A stretch of DNA of 7,795 nucleotides, from positions 1 to 7,795 of the forward strand of contig CAZKFL010000053.1 in assembly GCA_964552055.1 (NCBI GenBank), given 5' to 3'. Origin of the DNA: VGMD01 sp964552055 (GTDB lineage Bacteria; Chlamydiota; Chlamydiia; Chlamydiales; 2-12-FULL-49-11). Below are positions 1-5,593 of the stretch, one piece after another. Positions within the stretch are counted from its first letter, which is position 1. Each line of letters opens with the position of its first letter. The notes below the pieces were generated by a model. It was not told the DNA's origin and ran no database searches. It saw nothing but the letters and a program-made list of their open reading frames with translations. The translations under genes and the position numbers were made by a program.

Positions 1-103
1 CAAACGGTTACGACTCTCGAGACCGCATTCTACGATGCGGGAATCTTAAAGGGCATCTGCTGCGCGCTGAGCTATTTATTAAATCGATTTATGCAACAAG
101 GCC
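1..103. mobile_element. Terminal fragment of an IS903-like (IS5-family) insertion sequence
   Basis: The outward end reads GGCCTTGTTGCATAAATC on the minus strand (plus positions 86-103). As I remember it, the IS903 terminal inverted repeat is GGCTTTGTTGAATAAATC, which matches at 16 of 18 positions. The sequence inside the end is clearly richer in GC than the AT-rich stretch at 104-170, consistent with foreign DNA. The rest of the element lies left of the window, so the other end and the target duplication cannot be seen. If the element duplicates 9 bp like IS903, the copy on this side would be ATTTCATAG at 104-112 (inference). Confidence 0.5.
2..49 (+). CDS. Possible C-terminal tail of an IS5-family transposase (partial)
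   Basis: Reading from base 2, the frame gives a 15-residue tail, KRLRLSRPHSTMRES, and a TAA at 47-49. The stop lies 54 nt before the inferred IS end, close to the spacing I recall between the IS903 transposase stop and its inverted repeat. The segment LSRPHS resembles the LGMPES type of ending of IS903-group transposases. The other two plus frames are also open here, to stops at 118-120 and 114-116, so the frame choice is uncertain. Nothing upstream of base 1 can be seen. Confidence 0.25.
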   Translation, partial: KRLRLSRPHSTMRES

Positions 104-170
104 ATTTCATAGGTAAATAATGGTGAAATTAAAGCAATATTGAATATAGATAATAATATTTTTAATCTCT

Positions 171-1034
171 TTATAAGAGTCCGTTATGTTTTTTTTCTTG
201 AAGGCCCATTGCATCGATTTTGATCCAATTGTCTGGTCCGCCAATGTCTTCGTAGCCACCAAGCCAGATTTTTGGTCTTACCACTTGCTTGTCAGGGTTT
301 TGGTTGAGCCATGCACTCCACCAGCTGAAGGTGGAATTGCAGATAATATTGTGCTTACAAAGTGATTGGAGATAAAAATCAATATAGTAAGGCTCGTTTT
401 CAATAAATAGGACATTTCTGTCTGCAGTTGGAATATTTGCTTTAGCAAAGGTGATGTTATCGCTTGTGACGACAAAGAGTGAGTCGGTAGGAAATAGAGA
501 CATTGCTTTTTCAAAGTATTCTCTTTCATATTGTATAAAGCTATCTTCGTCAGGCTTTTCTCTTAGATAATAACGTAAATGAACGCTTACGGAATTTGGG
601 TGGGAAAGGATAAAAGAGAATTTGTTTCTAATGTATTTTAAGTCCTTAGGATGGGGTGCAAATAAGGTGAGAATTTTGTCTCTTTGGTGAGCGAAGTATT
701 GCTCGTTTTGCAGGTAACCATCAATTTTCATATTGGGATGGTAGGGAATTTTTTCATAGCCAAATGGAGAATAACTCCATTTAAATTCAATGGGATTTTC
801 TGGGGCATTGAATTTGCATCGAAAAAAGAAGTGGCGATAATCGTTGGAGACAGGGGAGAGTTCAGGAAAGTAAGCTTCAGCATCATTATCCCAAGCAAGC
901 GCGCTTGCGGCTGCAATTTCAAACATTTGATTGCCGAGTTGGCCTAGAAGTGATCCAATAACAAAAGGTTTTTCTTCTTCTGCGTTTAGTAAAAGTGAGG
1001 TTGCTGTAAAGAGTAAAAATAGGTTTCTAATCAT
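171..1034 (-). CDS. Exported GT11-like (alpha-1,2-) fucosyltransferase with altered motif I
   Basis: This 287-residue protein resembles GT11 fucosyltransferases, which move fucose from GDP-fucose to a galactose or similar acceptor. An N-terminal signal peptide spans about residues 1-18 (hydrophobic core LFLLFTATSLLL, likely cut after LNA). Family landmarks follow in order: GQLGNQMF at 31-38, DGYLQNEQYF at 104-113, HLRYYL at 152-157, a TSDN turn at 190-193, and CNSTFSWWSAWLN at 232-244. The length is typical of the family. In motif I the usual HxRRxD reads HLRYYL: the first Arg is kept, the second is Tyr and the Asp is lost, so donor binding or activity may differ. The start overlaps the upstream stop as ATGA, indicating coupled translation; this is the last gene of the operon. 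A run of eight A (coding strand, 189-196) lies close to the C-terminus. Fold family is confident; acceptor and linkage are unknown. Confidence 0.82.
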   Translation of the reverse strand: MIRNLFLLFTATSLLLNAEEEKPFVIGSLLGQLGNQMFEIAAASALAWDNDAEAYFPELSPVSNDYRHFFFRCKFNAPENPIEFKWSYSPFGYEKIPYHPNMKIDGYLQNEQYFAHQRDKILTLFAPHPKDLKYIRNKFSFILSHPNSVSVHLRYYLREKPDEDSFIQYEREYFEKAMSLFPTDSLFVVTSDNITFAKANIPTADRNVLFIENEPYYIDFYLQSLCKHNIICNSTFSWWSAWLNQNPDKQVVRPKIWLGGYEDIGGPDNWIKIDAMGLQEKKHNGLL

Positions 1035-2080
1035 ATTGCTGGTCTAAGTGTTTTTATCAGTTTTTCCTTATTAATTACTGCTATCCAGATTTCGCAGTCG
1101 TCTTTACCAAATGGGACATAGATGTCGTTTCCGGAGATGATGTATCCGCCAGGATAGACAACGCGTTTGGGGTTGGAGGATTTAATATAGAATGATTTTT
1201 CATTAATGGGCACAGGGGAAATTTTGGTGATGTTAAATGGGGGTGTGGCGGAAAATGTATATGCGCCCATGACGTAATGCCAGAGCACTTCATCTGTAAG
1301 AGAGGCCCCTGAGACGAGAGTTTTTCCTGAGTGGAAGAATGCTAAATATTCTCCATCAACAAGTTCTGCGGGAGTTCCGCCTCGTAGAGTTCCAAATTTC
1401 CAGTTGTCTATGAATTGGCTTGTGTATTGATGTGAGCAAATCCCTGTTTCTAGATCTGCTAATAGTATTTCATGTGGATTAAGGGAGTAACCGAGATACA
1501 GGTTGTTATTTGCAACAAATGGGACCCAGTTTTTTTCCCATATTCGAGTTTCATATCTGTCTGGATGAATGAGTTTGATAGGCTTAGAAATATCAAAATG
1601 AGAGATTGTACCGTCTGCGTGAGGATTCCCTTCAAAAGAATATTCTAGTTTAGCGACATATATATCGCGCCTGTCGATAGCGCGTGTATTTAATACATTA
1701 GGATTATCATTATAGATAAGATAGAGTTCGTTTTGATGAATAAATATTCTTGCATCCTCAGCCTGAGAGGGGATAAAGATATTATCCTTGCGCACATCTA
1801 AGAGTTCAGCTGGGGTGATTTGGTTAAAGGAATGATCCAGCAAGACAGCGCCCATGTAGGAAATACAAGGGCGTGTATTGGGAAGAGGCAAATATCTAAA
1901 TGTGAGAATAAACCCCTCTTTTACTTCTATAATAGAGGGGTTCCATGCATCAGGATACTCTGTTAGCACAATTTTAAAAACTGAGCTCACCAGATTCTTC
2001 ACATTCCTGGAAGGTCTTGCAATAGACTCTTCCGAAAATAGGACTTGAGAAATAAGAAAGAAAAAAAGAGCTTTTCTCAT
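1031..2080 (-). CDS. Exported GH130-like five-bladed beta-propeller protein
   Basis: The 349-residue product begins with a signal peptide (MRKALFFFLISQVLFS). A longer frame opens at 2149, but starting at 2080 puts the ATG one base after the methyltransferase stop (TAATATG) and exposes the signal sequence, so I chose it. The body follows the order of motifs in GH130 mannoside phosphorylases and related propellers: AWNPSIIEV..FILTFRY at 45-62, EDARIF..ELYLIY at 108-123, WEKNWVPF at 181-188, GGTPAELVDGEYLAFFHSG at 234-252, YVMGAY at 269-274, and VVYPGGYI..DIYVPFG at 307-325. In GH130 the second motif is usually EDPR; here it is EDAR. It could phosphorolyse, hydrolyse or simply bind mannosides or related sugars in the periplasm or outside the cell. 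Its place between a methyltransferase and a fucosyltransferase ties it to the same glycan. Family assignment is by motif order, not by search. Confidence 0.6.
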   Translation of the reverse strand: MRKALFFFLISQVLFSEESIARPSRNVKNLVSSVFKIVLTEYPDAWNPSIIEVKEGFILTFRYLPLPNTRPCISYMGAVLLDHSFNQITPAELLDVRKDNIFIPSQAEDARIFIHQNELYLIYNDNPNVLNTRAIDRRDIYVAKLEYSFEGNPHADGTISHFDISKPIKLIHPDRYETRIWEKNWVPFVANNNLYLGYSLNPHEILLADLETGICSHQYTSQFIDNWKFGTLRGGTPAELVDGEYLAFFHSGKTLVSGASLTDEVLWHYVMGAYTFSATPPFNITKISPVPINEKSFYIKSSNPKRVVYPGGYIISGNDIYVPFGKDDCEIWIAVINKEKLIKTLRPAI

Positions 2081-2081
2081 A

Positions 2082-2768
2082 TTATTCGTTGATCCAGATG
2101 CTCCAATCAGCATCCTCATGATAGTCTGCAATTCGAGTATAATGTGCATCTAACCAAGCAACTGCTTTAGTTGTTGTTCCCCATGTAGTGTCATCAAATA
2201 CAATGATGCCGCCTTTTTTAACCAATGGGGCCCATTTCATCGCATCATAAAGTGATGTTTCTTCGGAGTGATTGCCATCGATATGTAACAAGTCAATATT
2301 TTCGATCGGAGCTGCATCTACGGAAGTGCTTTTTATAAGTTGAACGAAAGGTGATAAGCGAAATTGCATAATTTTTTGTGCAAGATTATTATAAATTGCA
2401 TCATGATCAATAGAACTCCACCAATCTTTATTTACCCCATCCATCCCTTCTGCTGATGCAACATTTGACCACGGGTCAATACCGTAAACTTTTCCTCGGC
2501 CAAGTTCTTTAATCGCATAAGCCATAGGAACTAGTGATTTTCCGCCCCATACTCCTATTTCTACTACTGTCTCCGCCCTTGTCTTTACGATTAAGTCCAT
2601 AATCGTAAATGCTTTAAACTTTGAGCACCACCCCTCGAGTTGGTCCATTGACTGAGAAACTCTCTCTTTCAGTTTTTCTGCTTGAATTAATTCAGGCTTA
2701 TACACAGCTAATGTATATTCATAATGTGAGGGATTGTTTTGTTGGTAATCTGCCGAGTTAAAATCCAT
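2082..2768 (-). CDS. Class I SAM-dependent methyltransferase (Methyltransf_24/TylF-like)
   Basis: The 228-residue protein has a Rossmann methyltransferase layout. Motif I is VEIGVWGGKS (69-78) for S-adenosylmethionine, followed by the acidic turn GIDPW (96-100). The later signature LLHIDGNHSEE (160-170) and GGIIVFDDTTW (186-196) is typical of Methyltransf_24 and the related metal-dependent sugar O-methyltransferases (TylF/NovP). Asp164 and Asp192/Asp193 would be the candidate metal ligands by analogy. There is no signal peptide, unlike the other four proteins of the operon, so it should act in the cytosol. The start is supported by AGGA lying 6 nt before the ATG and overlapping the upstream TAG stop. 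The likely role is O-methylation of a sugar before or after transfer; a fucose O-methylation would parallel the NodZ/NoeI pairing in Nod factors, but that is inference. Confidence 0.75.
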   Translation of the reverse strand: MDFNSADYQQNNPSHYEYTLAVYKPELIQAEKLKERVSQSMDQLEGWCSKFKAFTIMDLIVKTRAETVVEIGVWGGKSLVPMAYAIKELGRGKVYGIDPWSNVASAEGMDGVNKDWWSSIDHDAIYNNLAQKIMQFRLSPFVQLIKSTSVDAAPIENIDLLHIDGNHSEETSLYDAMKWAPLVKKGGIIVFDDTTWGTTTKAVAWLDAHYTRIADYHEDADWSIWINE

Positions 2769-2776
2769 AGTTTTTC

Positions 2777-3562
2777 CTAGTTTGGTTTTTTATAGTTTGG
2801 TTCTTTATTATCTGATAGGGCCTGCGGCTCTGTAGAAACAATATCATGTGTAAGTGCATATAATTTTAATGTGTCTGGTAAATAATAATCCATATCGTAT
2901 CGTAAGAATATGTGATATGTTTTAAGAAAATCAAGGATTTTTTTAATGCCTGATCTTCGAATTATCATGGAATACGCTCCATAGCGGGCTCCGATTTGAA
3001 TAAATTCTGGATGAAGGAGGGTTTTTAACTCAAAAATCTTTTCATTTGGAGGAGTATAGTTAGGACGCCTTGCGTAACTTATGCAAGTCACATAGTTTCC
3101 TTGTTGATCTTTTGTGTCTCTATCCGTAAATAAAACATCCCAATTCTGAGAGCCAATCAGTTTGTCTAGCTCTCTAATTCGATCAGTTAGCAGATGCGGA
3201 TTTCGAATGACTTTAAAATCATCTTCTAGTACCCAAATCGTTTCATACCCAGAGTCATAGGCATCTTGAAGGATAGAAAGATGGCTTAGAACAATTCCAA
3301 TTGCTCCCCTTGTCATCCCATGATAAAAATAGCATCTATTAGGGATGTGCATAACTTCATGATGAGGGTTATAATGGTCTTCTGGTAAGAAGCTTGTTCC
3401 CCATAAATCGTTGGTCATTTGTAAAGCATATGATACGCCTACATCGTTAATTACTTCAAAAGGGAGCTTCCAACCATTTATTGCTGAAAATCTGTAGGGG
3501 CAAATTCCATATTGTGCTAGCTGGTTTACGCAATTCTCTAATTTTTCGGGTCTTTCATCCAA
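2777..3562 (-). CDS. Glycosyltransferase family 25 body, second copy, cut off from its leader by a frameshift
   Basis: This reading frame encodes the catalytic domain of a GT25 (LPS/collagen galactosyltransferase-like) protein, paralogous to the gene upstream; 60 of 85 aligned residues are identical in the central part. Visible motifs are GAIGIVLSHLSILQDA, ETIWVLEDD with the family acidic triplet, NWDVLFTD, and GARYGAYSMIIRRSG. The only start codon in frame is a TTG inside the conserved INLDERPEK motif, so it is not a natural start: the homologous frame runs on upstream through HQIQDIDFIYLINLD to about 3601. The missing N-terminus is encoded in another frame at 3568-3705. A single lost T in a run of four (3602-3605) explains the break. 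Unless the frame is restored by slippage, or this is a sequence error, the gene is a pseudogene. The downstream methyltransferase follows after 8 nt. Confidence 0.75.
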   Translation of the reverse strand: MDERPEKLENCVNQLAQYGICPYRFSAINGWKLPFEVINDVGVSYALQMTNDLWGTSFLPEDHYNPHHEVMHIPNRCYFYHGMTRGAIGIVLSHLSILQDAYDSGYETIWVLEDDFKVIRNPHLLTDRIRELDKLIGSQNWDVLFTDRDTKDQQGNYVTCISYARRPNYTPPNEKIFELKTLLHPEFIQIGARYGAYSMIIRRSGIKKILDFLKTYHIFLRYDMDYYLPDTLKLYALTHDIVSTEPQALSDNKEPNYKKPN

Positions 3563-3567
3563 ATTAA

Positions 3568-3705
3568 TCAGATAAATAAAGTCAATGTCTTGAATTTGAT
3601 GAAAATAGAAAGATCTTTTGCTGTGACTTCTTTTAAATGATCTTCGAGATCTGCCGACAGAAAGGATAAAATGCTGAGAAAAAAAACAATTAATAGTTTG
3701 TTCAT
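3568..3705 (-). pseudogene. Signal-peptide leader of the second GT25 gene, frameshifted from its body
   Basis: The ATG at 3705-3703 overlaps the stop of the upstream GT25 as TAATG, which marks it as a genuine coupled start. The first 18 residues form a textbook signal peptide (MNKLLIVFFLSILSFLSA), followed by DLEDHLKEVTAKDLSIF, before the frame runs into TGA at 3570-3568 (45 codons). Adding one T to the TTTT run at 3602-3605 joins it exactly to HQIQDIDFIYLINLD of the body. The joined protein then aligns without a gap to the upstream paralogue: 24 residues from the signal-peptide end to IDFIY/IDYIY in each. This is a real N-terminus separated by a one-base deletion, not a chance ORF. The leader also contains a T8 run at 3679-3686. 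Confidence 0.75.
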
Positions 3706-4628
3706 TAGTTTTTTATATAATTTGCTCCACCATTATCAGAAATTGCATTTGGGAGTGTGGATACGACATCGTGGATAAGAGCATAGATGTTTATGTCATT
3801 AGGTAGATAAAACTCCATGTCGTAAGGAAGAAATATTTTGTGGTGTTTGATAAAATTGAGAATTTTCTGCATTCCAGATCTTCGGATGATCATAGAGTAG
3901 GCCCCATAGCGAGCTCCTGTTTTTCTAAATATGCCATGAATATCCTTTCTTTGGGAAAATCTATGTGGGTTTTCGGGATTAAAATTTGGTTTTCGTGCAT
4001 AACCCGTACAGGGGACGTATTGACCTTGCTGATTTTTAGTATCTTGATCTGTAAATAAAATATCCCAGTTATTATGACCAACGAGTCTATCAAGCTCAGC
4101 GATTCGGTCTGAAAGAATGTGTGGGTTTTGAATAGCAATAATATCGTCTTCCATAACCCAAATTGTTTCATAACCTGAATTTAGCGCATCTTGTAGGATG
4201 GATAGGTGACTAAGCGTAATTCCAACAGCGCCTCTTGACATGCAATGACAAAAATAATTCCTTCCAGCTTGATGGAGTATTTCGTGATGGGGTGACATGT
4301 CACCACCAGGTAAATAGGCTGTTCCCCAAAGATCTTTAAGCATGTGATGCTCATATCTAACTCCTAAATCATTTAGCGTATCAAGAGAAAGCTCCCAGCC
4401 ATTGACTGCAGAAAATCGATACGGGTGAATTCCATAAGGATTTAATTCCCTCAAGCAATGTTCAAATTTTTCCGGTCTCTGATCCAAATTGATTACATAG
4501 ATATAATCAATATTGCGCATCTGATTATGATAGCCATCAGGTTTGTCAGAAATAGACTTGAAGTAAGTTTCTATTCCAGCAGAAAGATGACTCACTGCTA
4601 AAAAAAATAAAATAAAAGTTCCTTTCAT
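3705..4628 (-). CDS. Exported glycosyltransferase family 25 protein, first gene of the operon
   Basis: The 307-residue protein has a signal peptide, MKGTFILFFLAVSHLSA (1-17), and a GT25 domain as in bacterial LPS beta-galactosyltransferases and collagen galactosyltransferases. Motifs are YVINLDQRPEKFEHC at 44-58 (the typical opening strand), GAVGITLSHLSILQDAL at 133-149, ETIWVMEDD at 154-162 with the acidic triplet at 160-162, NWDILFTDQD at 187-196, and GARYGAYSMIIRRSG at 238-252. The frame is open further, to 4682, but those residues are not signal-like, so I take the ATG at 4628. The sugar and acceptor cannot be read from the sequence. Sugar-nucleotide donors are cytosolic, so a cleaved leader on such an enzyme is odd. 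An uncleaved anchor or export beyond the inner membrane are the alternatives. It overlaps the next gene as TAATG. Confidence 0.82.
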   Translation of the reverse strand: MKGTFILFFLAVSHLSAGIETYFKSISDKPDGYHNQMRNIDYIYVINLDQRPEKFEHCLRELNPYGIHPYRFSAVNGWELSLDTLNDLGVRYEHHMLKDLWGTAYLPGGDMSPHHEILHQAGRNYFCHCMSRGAVGITLSHLSILQDALNSGYETIWVMEDDIIAIQNPHILSDRIAELDRLVGHNNWDILFTDQDTKNQQGQYVPCTGYARKPNFNPENPHRFSQRKDIHGIFRKTGARYGAYSMIIRRSGMQKILNFIKHHKIFLPYDMEFYLPNDINIYALIHDVVSTLPNAISDNGGANYIKN

Positions 4629-4700
4629 ATCTCTTTGTATAGCACAAAAAGAGTAAATATCGCATGCTATTTTTTTGGGCAAAAGAAATAAGGTAGGTTA
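4629..4700. promoter_or_regulatory. Divergent promoter region between the glycan operon and the porin gene
   Basis: Both flanking genes start out of this 72-nt gap. For the minus-strand operon, TTGCCC (4677-4682) and TATTTA (4654-4659) are spaced by 17 nt and would start transcription about 20 nt before the ATG at 4628. A purine-rich AAAGAG lies only 2 nt from that ATG, so the ribosome site is poor. For the plus-strand gene, TTGTAT (4635-4640) and TATCGC (4658-4663) are also 17 nt apart but weak. The two -10 elements would overlap, so the transcripts may compete. All boxes were picked by eye. Confidence 0.35.
4690..4697 (+). promoter_or_regulatory. Ribosome binding site deciding a GTG start
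   Basis: AAGGTAGG sits just before the GTG at 4701, with the AAGG core 7 nt from it. There is no ATG upstream in frame, and the GTG is directly followed by a positively charged signal-peptide start (KR then a hydrophobic run), so GTG is the likely start codon. Confidence 0.6.
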
Positions 4701-5564
4701 GTGAAACGGCTTCTTTTTTTTAACGTATTGATTTTGTTTTTATTATGTAATTTGAGCGCCAAAGCATTTGAAGTTGACTTAACATTTTCTCCTGCTTATA
4801 GATGTGATAATTTGCATTGGACAGTGAATTCTTTGCCCGCAGCAAATGAGATTACACAAGAACAGTGGAAAAACCTTCAAATCCTAGATTTATCTGGAAA
4901 GATTGAGTCGACTCTCTTTAACCATTTCTATGTTAAAGCTGAAGGGGATTATGGTTGGATTTTAGCGGGAACAAAAACATATGATTTAGATGAAGTTGGC
5001 ACAACATTTGCAGATGAGTGGTTAGAAGCAAGAGTTAAAGGTTATGTTTATGATGTCTCTGGAGGTGTAGGTTATAAGGCGTTATTTTTTTCAAATCAAT
5101 TTCAACTGCTCCCATTAGTTGGCTATTCCTATTCAGTACAGCACATGCGTGATAGTAATTATCAAGACAGGTTACATCTTCTTAATGTCTTTGAGGATGT
5201 TGTTAGCAATTCGACCTATAAATGGAACGGCCCCTGGATCGGACTTGTCCCAGCTTACTTGCATAAATATTTTAAAGTTAGTTTAGAATACCAATTCCAT
5301 TGGAGCTTTTATAGAGGAAGTATTCAAGATAATTTGATTGATTCTCTGGAAGAAACGCAAAAGAAAAATTGCTCTTATGGTAATGAATTTATACTTAGTT
5401 TATTTTCATCTGAATGGCGAAGGTGGAAATTTGGTCTTGTAGGCAACTATCAGTTTTATAATGGGTCAAACGGAACAAGTACACTTGCAGGTCATGATGG
5501 TACTTTAAGTGGAGTTCACTGGACCTCTGGCGGAATTTCTTTAAACCTAATAAGGGTATTTTGA
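4701..5564 (+). CDS. Pom-like outer-membrane beta-barrel protein (putative porin)
   Basis: The 287-residue product has a signal peptide ending in SAKA (about residue 22) and finishes in Phe, the usual end of an outer-membrane barrel recognised by BAM. The mature part alternates polar and hydrophobic residues and shows the landmarks YRCDNLHW (33-40), EGDYGWILAG (81-90), GYVYDVSGGVGY (114-125), LVGYSYSVQ (139-147) and WNGPWIGLVPAY (175-186). I associate this pattern with the Protochlamydia outer-membrane protein family (PomS/PomT), porins of amoeba-associated chlamydiae. It would admit small solutes across the outer membrane. Cys16 lies in the leader but not in a good lipobox, so a lipoprotein is unlikely. 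Codons 5-7 form a T8 run that could slip and switch the gene off. It is divergent from the glycan operon and convergent with the metallophosphoesterase gene. Confidence 0.72.
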   Translation: MKRLLFFNVLILFLLCNLSAKAFEVDLTFSPAYRCDNLHWTVNSLPAANEITQEQWKNLQILDLSGKIESTLFNHFYVKAEGDYGWILAGTKTYDLDEVGTTFADEWLEARVKGYVYDVSGGVGYKALFFSNQFQLLPLVGYSYSVQHMRDSNYQDRLHLLNVFEDVVSNSTYKWNGPWIGLVPAYLHKYFKVSLEYQFHWSFYRGSIQDNLIDSLEETQKKNCSYGNEFILSLFSSEWRRWKFGLVGNYQFYNGSNGTSTLAGHDGTLSGVHWTSGGISLNLIRVF

Positions 5565-5571
5565 AAATTCT

Positions 5572-5583
5572 GCTATAAATAGC
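5572..5583. terminator. Weak hairpin between convergent genes
   Basis: GCTA-TAAA-TAGC forms a 4-bp stem in the 29-nt gap between the convergent porin and metallophosphoesterase genes. It is followed by a T-rich stretch on the plus strand and by AATTTT on the minus strand. The position suits a bidirectional terminator, but the stem is short and AT-rich. Confidence 0.2.
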
Positions 5584-5593
5584 TTCTTAGGTT

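Noticed and set aside
8..30. tRNA-like T-arm pattern (GGTTACGACTC)
   Set aside because: The T-loop consensus GTTCRANTC is broken, and no acceptor stem or anticodon arm could be built around it.
121..180. Terminator after the fucosyltransferase gene
   Set aside because: Only a 5-bp CTCTT/AAGAG stem overlapping the stop codon was found, with no clean U run, so I did not list it.
684..947. Plus-strand open frame of 87 codons opposite the fucosyltransferase
   Set aside because: It is a shadow of the conserved GT11 coding frame, with no plausible domain or start context.
2081..2149. Upstream start for the GH130-like gene
   Set aside because: It would overlap the methyltransferase by 68 nt and bury the signal peptide. 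The ATG at 2080, one base after the methyltransferase stop, is better supported.
3665..3710. Programmed -1 ribosomal frameshift site for the second GT25 gene
   Set aside because: No X XXY YYZ slippery heptamer in the leader frame is found near the inferred junction, and no downstream pseudoknot was apparent. A simple one-base loss fits the paralogue alignment exactly.
3840..4171. Open frames on both strands inside the first GT25 gene
   Set aside because: Both overlap strongly conserved GT25 coding sequence, have no ribosome site and no recognisable content.
4629..4682. Longer N-terminus for the first GT25 protein
   Set aside because: The 18 extra residues are not signal-like, would bury the obvious signal peptide that starts at 4628, and would run through the proposed promoter.
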